NCBI GenBank assembly: GCA_045805385.1
Contig: JBJMLG010000257.1
Span: forward strand, 1-6,870
DNA length: 6,870 bases
Direction of reading: 5' to 3'
Origin: JADGHQ01 sp045805385
Lineage (GTDB): Bacteria > Actinomycetota > Thermoleophilia > Solirubrobacterales > Thermoleophilaceae
Position 1 is the first letter of the stretch. Every line of letters begins with the position of its first letter. Of this stretch, positions 1-6,425 are shown in pieces. Made by a program: the position numbers and the translations under genes. A model generated the notes under the pieces. It saw nothing but the letters and a program-made list of their open reading frames with translations. It ran no database searches and had not been told where the DNA came from.

Positions 1-888
1 GGGCTCCGTCAGCTCGCAGTTGCCGCCGGCCTCGGCGGCGAGGTCGACGATCACGGCGCCGTGTGGCATGTTCCGGACGCCCGCGGCGGTCACGAGGCGC
101 GGCGCGGGCCGTCCCGGCACGAGCGCCGTGGTGATCACCACGTCGAAGCGCGAGAGCGCCTCGTTCAAGGCCGTCTGCTGGGCCTGCTGCTCCTCCTCCG
201 TCAGCTGGCGCGCGTAGCCGCCGGCCGCCTCGGCGTCGCTCTCGAGGCCGAGGTCGAGGAACTTCGCGCCGAGCGATTCGACCTGCTCGCGCACGGCCGA
301 GCGCACATCGAACGCGGTGACCACCGCTCCGAGCCGCCGCGCGGTGGCGATCGCCTGCAGCCCCGCCACTCCGGCGCCGAGCACGAGAACCTGCGCGGGC
401 TTCACCGTGCCGGCCGCGGTGGTGAGCATCGGGAAGAAGCGTCCGAGCTCCTGTGCCGCGATCAGCACGGTCCGGTATCCGGACACGGTCGCCTGCGAGG
501 ACAGCGCGTCCATCGACTGGGCGCGCGTGATGCGCGGGATCGACTCCATCGCGAACGCCGTCACGCCCTGCTGCGCGAGCGCGCGCGAGGTGTCCGGTGA
601 AGTGAGTGGCGCCAGGAAGCCGATGAGCACACCGCCCTGCTTGAGGCGGGAGATCTCCTCGGCGGTCGGTGGAGCCACCTTCGCGACCACGTCGGCCTGC
701 CACACGTCGCCGCCCACGGTGGCGCCCGCCTCCTCGTATGCGGCGTCGGGAATCAGCGCGCCGTCGCCGGCGCCCGCGTCGATTACCACCTCATGGCCGC
801 CCTTGCCGGTAAGCCGGCGGACGACCTCGGGCACGAGCGCGACGCGCCGCTCGCCCCCTGCGGACTCGTTGGGAACCCCGATCCTCAA
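1..888 (-). CDS. pntA: NAD(P) transhydrogenase subunit alpha, N-terminal part (runs off left edge)
   Basis: This is the NAD(H)-binding domain I subunit of proton-translocating transhydrogenase, which transfers hydride between NADH and NADP+ using the membrane proton gradient. 296 residues are visible and the C-terminus lies beyond base 1. The N-terminus reads (M)RIGVPNES, matching the MRIG(I/V)P start of PntA proteins. Residues 118-132 carry the conserved PRITRAQSMDALSSQ loop; by family knowledge its Arg119, Gln124, Asp127 and Ser130 correspond to the NAD-contacting RQD loop. A Rossmann motif GAGVAG sits at 171-176, with acidic Asp194 at the end of the next strand, as expected for NAD preference. 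I chose the TTG at 888-886 by homology; an in-frame TTG at 894 is the alternative, and no ATG fits. A run of six G on the minus strand (897-902) ends 8 nt upstream and may serve as the ribosome binding site. The gene is divergent from korA. The related alanine dehydrogenase is less likely given the RQD loop. Confidence 0.93.
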   Translation of the reverse strand, partial: MRIGVPNESAGGERRVALVPEVVRRLTGKGGHEVVIDAGAGDGALIPDAAYEEAGATVGGDVWQADVVAKVAPPTAEEISRLKQGGVLIGFLAPLTSPDTSRALAQQGVTAFAMESIPRITRAQSMDALSSQATVSGYRTVLIAAQELGRFFPMLTTAAGTVKPAQVLVLGAGVAGLQAIATARRLGAVVTAFDVRSAVREQVESLGAKFLDLGLESDAEAAGGYARQLTEEEQQAQQTALNEALSRFDVVITTALVPGRPAPRLVTAAGVRNMPHGAVIVDLAAEAGGNCELTEP

Positions 889-897
889 AGTCAATAC

Positions 898-909
898 CCC
901 CCGAAGGGA
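898..909 (-). promoter_or_regulatory. Small UUCG hairpin in the pntA leader, overlapping its likely ribosome binding site
   Basis: On the minus strand the sequence reads T-CCC-TTCG-GGG-G: three G-C pairs plus one G-U pair closing a cUUCGg tetraloop. Most of the G run that could serve as Shine-Dalgarno lies in the loop and 3' stem. If transcribed, this hairpin could partly mask that site upstream of the weak TTG start. The stem is short and the region very GC-rich, so chance is quite possible. Confidence 0.25.
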
Positions 910-935
910 CCGGGGAGCGTAATGAAACGCGCGGA

Positions 936-947
936 GGAGCGCGCTCC
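936..947. promoter_or_regulatory. Perfect 12-bp palindrome in the pntA/korA divergent intergenic region (candidate operator)
   Basis: GGAGCGCGCTCC is its own reverse complement. It lies near the middle of the 134-bp gap (889-1022), 48 bp upstream of the pntA start and 75 bp upstream of the korA start. A further copy of the half-site GGAGCG occurs at 914-919, 22 bp away, about two helical turns. The position suits a regulator of both transcripts. The palindrome does not extend further and GC-rich DNA gives such sites by chance, so the call is tentative. Confidence 0.3.
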
Positions 948-991
948 CGCCAATGCGTCGATTTCCCCCCGGCAACCGCCGAAGCGCGGAA

Positions 992-997
992 TACAAT
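992..997 (+). promoter_or_regulatory. Candidate -10 box for korAB (TACAAT)
   Basis: TACAAT differs from the sigma-70/SigA consensus TATAAT at one position and stands out as an AT-rich patch in GC-rich DNA. It is 25 bp upstream of the korA GTG, so the leader would be about 19 nt. No good -35 hexamer is visible at the usual distance. A weak purine stretch (AAGAAG, 1014-1019) precedes the GTG by 3 nt as a possible ribosome binding site. Confidence 0.35.
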
Positions 998-1022
998 CGT
1001 CCTTACCCGGAATAAGAAGCAG

Positions 1023-2900
1023 GTGTCCGGCTCCGGCCCAACCGCCGAGACCCCTGCAACCGTGACAAAGGACGTCAGGGAAAAAGAGCAAGTAGTCGTC
1101 CGCTTTGCGGGCGACTCGGGCGATGGAATGCAGCTCGTCGGGAGCCGCTTCACGGATGCCACGGCGTTGCTCGGCAACGACCTCGCCACGCTTCCGGACT
1201 TCCCCGCGGAGATCCGCGCGCCCGCGGGCACGCTCGCCGGGGTCTCGGCCTTCCAGATCCATTTCGCCTCGCGCGACATCCTCACCCCGGGCGATCACCC
1301 GAACGTACTCGTGGCGATGAACCCCGCCGCACTCAAGGCGAACATCCGCGCGCTCGAGAAGGGCGGCACGGTCCTCGCCAACGAGGACGCGTTCAGCAAG
1401 AACAACCTCAAGAAGGCGGGCTACACGGAGAACCCGCTCACCGACCACTCGCTCGACGACTACCAGCTGGTGCCGGTGCCGATGACCAGCATGACGGTGC
1501 GCGCCACCGAGGACATCGAGGGCATCACGCCGCGCGACGCGGCTCGCTCCAAGAACCTGTTCGCACTCGGGCTGATCTCGTGGATGTACGGCCGCCCCAC
1601 CGACGTATCGGTCGAGTGGATCGAGAAGAAGTTCGCGGGCAAGCCGGCGATCCGCGAGGCCAACCTCGCCGCCTTCCGTGCGGGCTACAACTTCGGCGAG
1701 ACCGCGGAGCTCTTCGCCGTCACCTACGAGGTGAAGCCGGCGCCGGCCGAGCCGGGCGTGTACCGCAACGTGAACGGCACCACCGCGACGGCTCTCGGCC
1801 TGATCGCGGCGAGCGTGAAGAGCCGGCTGCCGCTGTTCCTCGCGAGCTACCCCATCACGCCGGCGTCGGAGCTGCTGCACGAGCTCTCGCGGCACAAGCG
1901 CTTCGGCGTGCGGACCATGCAGGCCGAGGACGAGATCGCCGCGGCGAACATCGCGCTTGGCGCTGCCTTCGGCGGCCAGCTCGGCGTGACGGCCACGAGC
2001 GGGCCCGGTCTCGACCTGAAGTCGGAGACGATCGGGCTCGCGGTGGCGCTCGAGCTGCCGATGGTGGTGATCGACGTTCAGCGTGCCGGCCCTTCGACGG
2101 GCATGCCCACGAAGACCGAGCAGGGCGACCTGCTCACCGCGATGTACGGGCGCCACGGCGAGTCGCCGCTGCCGATCGTCGCGGCATCCACGCCCGGGCA
2201 GTGCTTCGACGCCGCGCTCGAGGCGGTCCGGATCGCCGTGCGCTACCGCACGCCGGTGATCCTCCTGAGCGACACCTTCCTCGCCAACTCGTCCGAACCG
2301 TGGCGCCTGCCGTCGCTCGACGGGCTGCCGGAGATCGACCCGGACTTCGCCACCGGCGAGAACACCGAGGGCGGCTTCTGGCCCTACAAGCGCGACGACT
2401 CGCTAGCGCGGCCTTGGGCGGTTCCAGGCACGCCCGCTCTCCAGCACCGGATCGGCGGGCTCGAGAAGGAGGACCTGACCGGCAACATCAGCTACGAGCC
2501 GGAGAATCACGAGCGCATGACGAAGCTGCGCGCGGCGAAGGTCGCGCAGGTGGCGGAGGGCATCCCGCCGCTCGAGGCCGATCGAGTCGAGGGCGCGGAC
2601 GTGCTCGTGCTGAGCTGGGGCTCGAGCTATGGCGTCACTCGCGCCGCGGTGAAGCGCGTGCGCGCGTCGGGCGGCAAGGTGGACCACGCGCACCTCCACC
2701 ACCTGAGCCCGATGCCGAGCAACACGGGCGAGCTGCTGCGCTCGTACCGGAAGGTCGTGGTGCCGGAGATGAACATGGGCCAGCTCGTGAAGATCGTGCG
2801 CGCCGATTTCCTGGTGGACGCCGACAGCGTGACCAAGGTGCAGGGCCTGCCGTTCTTCGCGGAGGAGCTCGAAGAGGCGATCAGGGAGCGGCTCGCATGA
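1023..2900 (+). CDS. korA: 2-oxoglutarate:ferredoxin oxidoreductase, alpha subunit (fused gamma-alpha type)
   Basis: This is the large subunit (625 aa) of a CoA-dependent 2-oxoacid:ferredoxin oxidoreductase, which oxidatively decarboxylates 2-oxoglutarate to succinyl-CoA and reduces ferredoxin in the cytoplasm. Residues about 24-235 form the gamma-type domain, opening with VVVRFAGDSGDGMQLVGSRF and containing PAEIRAPAGTL. Residues about 250 onward form the alpha pyrimidine domain with YPITP (276-280), TSGPG (325-329) and VQRAGPSTGMPTKTEQGD (352-369). YPITP and the following Arg-rich segment are known to contact the 2-oxoacid. The last ~100 residues form the C-terminal alpha domain (VLVLSWGSSYG, 527-537). 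There is only one cysteine (Cys394), so this subunit carries no Fe-S cluster of its own. Overall resemblance and layout match mycobacterial KorA. The GTG start gives the short polar N-terminus typical of that group; GTG at 1062 is an alternative. Substrate choice is inferred; pyruvate or a broader 2-oxoacid range is not excluded. Confidence 0.93.
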   Translation: MSGSGPTAETPATVTKDVREKEQVVVRFAGDSGDGMQLVGSRFTDATALLGNDLATLPDFPAEIRAPAGTLAGVSAFQIHFASRDILTPGDHPNVLVAMNPAALKANIRALEKGGTVLANEDAFSKNNLKKAGYTENPLTDHSLDDYQLVPVPMTSMTVRATEDIEGITPRDAARSKNLFALGLISWMYGRPTDVSVEWIEKKFAGKPAIREANLAAFRAGYNFGETAELFAVTYEVKPAPAEPGVYRNVNGTTATALGLIAASVKSRLPLFLASYPITPASELLHELSRHKRFGVRTMQAEDEIAAANIALGAAFGGQLGVTATSGPGLDLKSETIGLAVALELPMVVIDVQRAGPSTGMPTKTEQGDLLTAMYGRHGESPLPIVAASTPGQCFDAALEAVRIAVRYRTPVILLSDTFLANSSEPWRLPSLDGLPEIDPDFATGENTEGGFWPYKRDDSLARPWAVPGTPALQHRIGGLEKEDLTGNISYEPENHERMTKLRAAKVAQVAEGIPPLEADRVEGADVLVLSWGSSYGVTRAAVKRVRASGGKVDHAHLHHLSPMPSNTGELLRSYRKVVVPEMNMGQLVKIVRADFLVDADSVTKVQGLPFFAEELEEAIRERLA

Positions 2901-3949
2901 CGCAGCAGGTGAACGGGCACGGACCCAACGGCGGCACGCCGCTGCCGACGCTTACGAAGAAGGACTTCTCCAGCGACCAGGAGACGCGCTGGTGCCCGGG
3001 TTGCGGCGACTACGCGATCCTCGCGACTGTCCAGTCGCTCATGCCCGAGCTGGGCGTGCCGCCCGAGCGCACGGTGTTCGTGTCGGGAATCGGCTGCGCC
3101 GGACGCTTCGTCTACTACATGGACACCTACGGCGTGCACGGCATCCACGGGCGCGCGCCCGCGATCGCGACCGGCATCGCGGTCGCGCGGCCCGACCTGT
3201 CGGTCTGGGTGGTCAGCGGCGACGGCGACTCGCTTTCGATCGGCGGCAACCATCTGATCCACTCGCTGCGCCGCAACGTTCCGCTGAAGATCCTGCTCTT
3301 CAACAACCAGATCTACGGCCTCACCAAGGGCCAGTACTCGCCCACGAGCGAGCAGGGGAAGGTCACGAAGTCCACGCCGTTCGGCTCGCAGGACCATCCC
3401 TTCAACCCGGTGGCGCTGGCGCTCGGCGCCGAGGCGTCGTTCGTGGCGCGCACCGTCGACGTCGATCGCGAGCACGTGGCCGACACGCTTCGCGCTGCGG
3501 CTGCGCACCCGGGCTCGTCCTTCGTCGAGATCTACCAGAACTGCAACGTGTTCAACGACGGCGCCTTCGACCCCGTGCGCGAGAAGGGCATGCGCGAGGC
3601 AAACCAGATCCGCCTCGTGCACGGCGAGCCGATCCGCTTCGGACGCGAGCTCGAGCGCGGCGTGGCCCGCGGCGACGACGGGCGGCTGCAGATCGTGGAC
3701 GTGGCCGACGTGGGGGAGGACGCGATCCTCGTGCACGACGCCGAGCGGCTCGAGCCAACGCTCGCCTTCGAGCTGGCGCACCTCGCCCAGCGCCCGACCG
3801 GTCCGACGCCGATCGGCGTCTTCCGCTCGGTCGCGCGGCCCACCTACGCGGAGGCGCTCGGCCGCGAGCTGGCCGAGGCGCATGCGACCGCGGATGAGGC
3901 GGCGCTCGCGGAACTGCTCGCAACCGGCGACACCTGGACCGTCTCCTAG
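2897..3949 (+). CDS. korB: 2-oxoglutarate:ferredoxin oxidoreductase, beta subunit
   Basis: This is the thiamine-diphosphate- and [4Fe-4S]-binding subunit (350 aa). It receives electrons from the decarboxylated thiamine intermediate and passes them to ferredoxin. The ThDP/Mg2+ motif is GDGDSLSIGGNH (108-119), ending in NNQIYGLTKGQ (136-146). WCPGCGDY lies at 32-39. The protein has exactly four cysteines: Cys33, Cys36, Cys67 (GIGCAGR) and Cys216 (QNCNVFND). Their spacing of 3, 31 and 149 residues closely follows the four cluster ligands described for the Sulfolobus enzyme. The ATG at 2897 overlaps the korA stop as ATGA, implying translational coupling and a 1:1 complex. The reading frame stays open far upstream inside korA, but that part has no family resemblance. 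The C-terminal ~100 residues (after about 250) are the usual less conserved extension. No ferredoxin-like delta subunit follows, so a free ferredoxin must accept the electrons. Confidence 0.95.
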   Translation: MTQQVNGHGPNGGTPLPTLTKKDFSSDQETRWCPGCGDYAILATVQSLMPELGVPPERTVFVSGIGCAGRFVYYMDTYGVHGIHGRAPAIATGIAVARPDLSVWVVSGDGDSLSIGGNHLIHSLRRNVPLKILLFNNQIYGLTKGQYSPTSEQGKVTKSTPFGSQDHPFNPVALALGAEASFVARTVDVDREHVADTLRAAAAHPGSSFVEIYQNCNVFNDGAFDPVREKGMREANQIRLVHGEPIRFGRELERGVARGDDGRLQIVDVADVGEDAILVHDAERLEPTLAFELAHLAQRPTGPTPIGVFRSVARPTYAEALGRELAEAHATADEAALAELLATGDTWTVS

Positions 3950-3981
3950 GGCCCCCTCGCGGCTTCAGACGTGTCCGCCCG

Positions 3982-4926
3982 TCAGTGAGAAGGGGCTGCG
4001 AACTCGCGTTCGAGGTCGAGCTCCGTCGTCACGCCGAGCTCGTTGAGGATGCCGTTCGCCTCCTCCAGGCTCTTCGCGTCGGCCACCGCGAGGGCCAGCG
4101 GTGCCGCCGAGCGGATCGCGCGCGTCGGATCGAAGTAGAAAGTGAGCGTGCACGCCGGCGAGAGCGCGACCGTGCGACGGCCGCCGCGGATCTCCGCGTT
4201 GCCGGTTTCGCCGTGGAAGGCCCGAATCGCGAGCGCGCTCGCCTCGGTCGGCACCTCGCGCACCGCCTGCTCGAGCCGGTAGGCCACCGCTGCGGTGAGG
4301 CCGCGCACGCCGCCGAGGGCACGCGCGGTGCCGAGCTCCGCCAGTCGCGCCATCACCTCGTCGAAGGTGAGCTCGCCGTCGCATCCGATTCCGAACACAC
4401 CGCCGATCACCTTTGCGCCGGTCCGCTGGATGCGTGCCGCCGCCGCGAGCAGCACGGCGTCGCAGAGCGGGCTCGACAAGCCAGGCTCGCCACCCGCGGC
4501 GAGCACGTCGCCGCCCACGTCCACGAACACGAGCAGGTCGCAGCCGAGCTGGTTCGCCGCCGCCATGAGGTCCTCGGCGATGGCGGCCGCGCCGTCGTTC
4601 GGGTCCACCAGCACCGTCGGCTTGCCGAGGAAGCGCGCCATGTGGGCCTCGGCGAACACGACGTCGCCAGCGCGGGTGTCGGGCCCAGCCAGCGCCACGG
4701 TCTCCCCGATCAGCTCCGCGCCCTCGACCTCCGTGAGCCGGCGCGGCCCCGGCTCGGGGTCGATCACGCGCCGCTCCCAGGTGACGCCGCCCACCACGGG
4801 GTCCGCGCCGTTGTAGATGCGGCAGAGCTCTGCGGTCGCGAGTGCGCCCACCACGTCGCCGCCCCCGCCGATGCCGATCACCAGCGGCCGTCGGGCCTCA
4901 GAGAGCGCAGATTCCGCGTCGTGCAC
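3982..4926 (-). CDS. DUF1152 family protein, function unknown
   Basis: A 314-residue soluble protein with no signal peptide or membrane segment. I recognise it as DUF1152 from its glycine-rich segments; no biochemical function is established for the family as far as I know. Numbered from the GTG at 4926, IGIGGGGDVVGAL (17-29) resembles a phosphate- or dinucleotide-binding loop. GGVTWERR (46-53) and IDPEPGPR (55-62) follow. A central strand ends in DVGGD (136-140), then GGEPGLSSPLCDA (145-157) and VFGIGCDGEL (177-186). The repeated Gly/Asp turns suggest a nucleotide- or sugar-phosphate-type fold, which is inference only. The frame is open to an ATG at 5046, but that would overlap the neighbouring gene by 61 bp and add an Arg/Pro-rich stretch unlike the rest. 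GTG at 4926 or at 4944 (six residues longer) is therefore more likely. Neither has a clear ribosome binding site, so a leaderless start is possible. It converges on korB (32-bp gap) and diverges from the gene at 4986. Confidence 0.85.
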   Translation of the reverse strand: MHDAESALSEARRPLVIGIGGGGDVVGALATAELCRIYNGADPVVGGVTWERRVIDPEPGPRRLTEVEGAELIGETVALAGPDTRAGDVVFAEAHMARFLGKPTVLVDPNDGAAAIAEDLMAAANQLGCDLLVFVDVGGDVLAAGGEPGLSSPLCDAVLLAAAARIQRTGAKVIGGVFGIGCDGELTFDEVMARLAELGTARALGGVRGLTAAVAYRLEQAVREVPTEASALAIRAFHGETGNAEIRGGRRTVALSPACTLTFYFDPTRAIRSAAPLALAVADAKSLEEANGILNELGVTTELDLEREFAAPSH

Positions 4927-4951
4927 GGGCGGATTGTTGCCCACGTGCGCC

Positions 4952-4985
4952 CGCGGCGAATCGCCCGCCGCCAGAATTCGCCGCG
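4952..4985. repeat. Perfect 10-bp inverted repeat ending at a start codon (candidate operator or hairpin)
   Basis: Arms CGCGGCGAAT (4952-4961) and ATTCGCCGCG (4976-4985) are exact reverse complements, separated by 14 nt. The right arm ends on the base immediately before the ATG at 4986. The left arm contains a smaller dyad (GGCGA/TCGCC, 4955-4965). The repeat fills more than half of the 59-bp divergent gap and lies where the promoters of both genes must be. It could be a regulator site for both. In RNA of the rightward gene it would form a 10-bp stem at the start codon. Within it, CAGAAT (4972-4977) is a poor -10 candidate that would start transcription close to 4986, consistent with a leaderless mRNA. 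Confidence 0.55.
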
Positions 4986-6425
4986 ATGAGCGCATTCGAG
5001 GCGGTGATCCGAAGGCCGCGCGACCTCGCGGTCTCGCGGCTCGCATGGCTGCTCGCGGCCCTCGTGGCGGCGCTGTTTGCCGCCCCCTGGGTGGTGCTCT
5101 CGCCCGACGCGCGCTACTCCCTCGCGTGGGGCGCCGAACTCGCGCGCGGGCACCTGCCCGACCTGACGGATCCGCAGGTCTCCACGGACCACCCGCTGCC
5201 GATCGCGATCGGGGCCGTTCTGTCGGTGCTCGGGGCGCGCGCGGCGGCCGACGTCTACGCCGTGCTGGCGGTGCTGGCGTTCTTCCTGCTCGTGTACGCG
5301 TGCTTCCGGCTCGGCCGCGCGCTGGCCGGTACCACCGCCGGTGTGCTTTCGGCGGTCGTGCTGGCTACGCGACCGCGGGTGGACTTCTTCGCGGCGCATT
5401 CGTTCGTGGACGTGCCCTTCGCCGCGCTCGTGCTGCTCGCCGCCGCGCTCGCGGTCGAGGCGCGGGAGAACGGACGGCGCGTGCTCTGGCTGCTCCTGCT
5501 TGCGGGTCTGCTCCGCCCCGAGGCATGGGGGCTCACGATCGCCTGGGGCGCTTGGCTGCTCTGGAGCGAGCGCCGCGAGTCCCGTCGCGTGCTTGCCGGC
5601 ATCGCCGCGCTCGCGCTGGCGGCGCCGGCGATCTGGATCGGCTTCGACTGGATCGTGACCGGTGACCCGCTCCACGCGGTGCACGGCACCCGCCAGGGCG
5701 CCGCGTTCCTCGAGCGCGTACGAGGCGTCGGCAACCTGGGGCCGACCATGACCTCGGCCGTCGCGGCGATCGTCGGCTGGCCGCTTGCGGTGGCCGGGAC
5801 GGTCGCGGGGGCGTGGCGGCTCGCATCTGCCTGGCGCGTGGGCGATCGCGAGACGGTGCGGCGGGTGGGCCTCGTCCTCGGCCTGGCGCTTGCGGGCTTC
5901 GCCGCCTTCGCCGCGCTCGCGCTCGCCGATCTGCCGCTGAACGACCGCTACCTGTTGGTGCCCACGCTCGCGCTGGCGGTGCTCTGGGCCGGCTCGCTCG
6001 GCTGGCTCGCGGCCCGTCCGGGCCCGGGGCGCGCCGTGCTGGCGGGCGCGCTGGCCCTCGGGCTCGTATCCGTGCTGGTCACGGCGCCGATCGACGTGCG
6101 CGCGACGAAGGACATGCTCGCTGCCTCGCACGAGAAGCACGCGGCCGACGCGGACCTCGAGATCCTGCTCGCACGGCATGAGGTGAGGCGCGCGATCGAC
6201 CACTGCCCGCACCTGATCGTGGCCGGCAGCGGCCGCGCCACCGCTGCGGCGCTGCTAGGACGCGACCCTGTGTCGATCCCGATCGGCCGAAGCGCCTTTC
6301 CGCCGTTCGGCACCGGTTCGATCGCGACCTCCGACAAGGTGAAGCCGGGCTTCCGCGGCAGCGTCCGCGAGGGCAGCTGGATCTTCATCGATCGTTGCCA
6401 CGGCCTACCGCCCGACGCCCGATAG
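4986..6425 (+). CDS. Polytopic membrane protein, probable GT-C type glycosyltransferase
   Basis: A 479-residue integral membrane protein, with about 11-12 hydrophobic segments by eye. They fall roughly at 18-39, 72-84, 90-110, 113-127, 141-158, 165-193 (probably two), 201-219, 257-279, 292-315, 322-343 and 350-367. A mostly polar C-terminal domain of about 110 residues follows (368-479). GT-C enzymes use polyprenyl-phosphate sugars and keep acidic residues in the loop after the first helix; here that loop starts SPDARYSLAWG (Asp41) and continues to TDHP (67-70). LRPEAWGL (176-183) and LNDRYLLVP (318-326) resemble conserved parts of actinobacterial GT-C-like and dolichyl-phosphate-mannosyltransferase-like proteins. 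The donor and acceptor cannot be told. I chose the ATG at 4986 because the upstream extension of the frame is Arg/Pro-rich and lies in the opposite gene's coding region; no strong ribosome binding site precedes it. The end overlaps mtnA tail-to-tail. An unrelated multispanning transporter is possible but less likely. Confidence 0.75.
   Translation: MSAFEAVIRRPRDLAVSRLAWLLAALVAALFAAPWVVLSPDARYSLAWGAELARGHLPDLTDPQVSTDHPLPIAIGAVLSVLGARAAADVYAVLAVLAFFLLVYACFRLGRALAGTTAGVLSAVVLATRPRVDFFAAHSFVDVPFAALVLLAAALAVEARENGRRVLWLLLLAGLLRPEAWGLTIAWGAWLLWSERRESRRVLAGIAALALAAPAIWIGFDWIVTGDPLHAVHGTRQGAAFLERVRGVGNLGPTMTSAVAAIVGWPLAVAGTVAGAWRLASAWRVGDRETVRRVGLVLGLALAGFAAFAALALADLPLNDRYLLVPTLALAVLWAGSLGWLAARPGPGRAVLAGALALGLVSVLVTAPIDVRATKDMLAASHEKHAADADLEILLARHEVRRAIDHCPHLIVAGSGRATAAALLGRDPVSIPIGRSAFPPFGTGSIATSDKVKPGFRGSVREGSWIFIDRCHGLPPDAR

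Noticed and set aside
61..922. Plus-strand open frames over the left end
   Set aside because: They are antisense to pntA, whose minus-strand translation carries clear transhydrogenase motifs over the whole interval.
891..2156. Long minus-strand open frame (421 codons) opposite korA
   Set aside because: It is rich in Arg, His and Gly with no recognisable motif and lies antisense to clear KorA coding. High-GC codon bias commonly produces such antisense frames.
1580..2896. Upstream extension of the korB frame through korA
   Set aside because: The extension is an Arg-rich shadow of korA. The KorB-like sequence begins right at the ATG at 2897, which overlaps the korA stop.
2627..3883. Long minus-strand open frame (418 codons) opposite korB
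   Set aside because: Low-complexity Arg/Val/Ala/His composition, no family resemblance, antisense to a well-supported gene.
3950..3981. Possible terminator between korB and the DUF1152 gene
   Set aside because: Only GCCCC and GGGGC 36 nt apart can pair, with the second copy inside the DUF1152 gene and no T-run. This is too weak to call.
4927..5046. Longer DUF1152 start at the ATG at 5046
   Set aside because: It would overlap the divergent gene by 61 bp and add an Arg/Pro-rich leader with no resemblance to the family, so the GTG starts are preferred.
4878..6212. Long minus-strand open frame opposite the membrane-protein gene
   Set aside because: Arg/Glu/Gln/His-rich shadow sequence. The plus strand gives coherent membrane helices in this interval.
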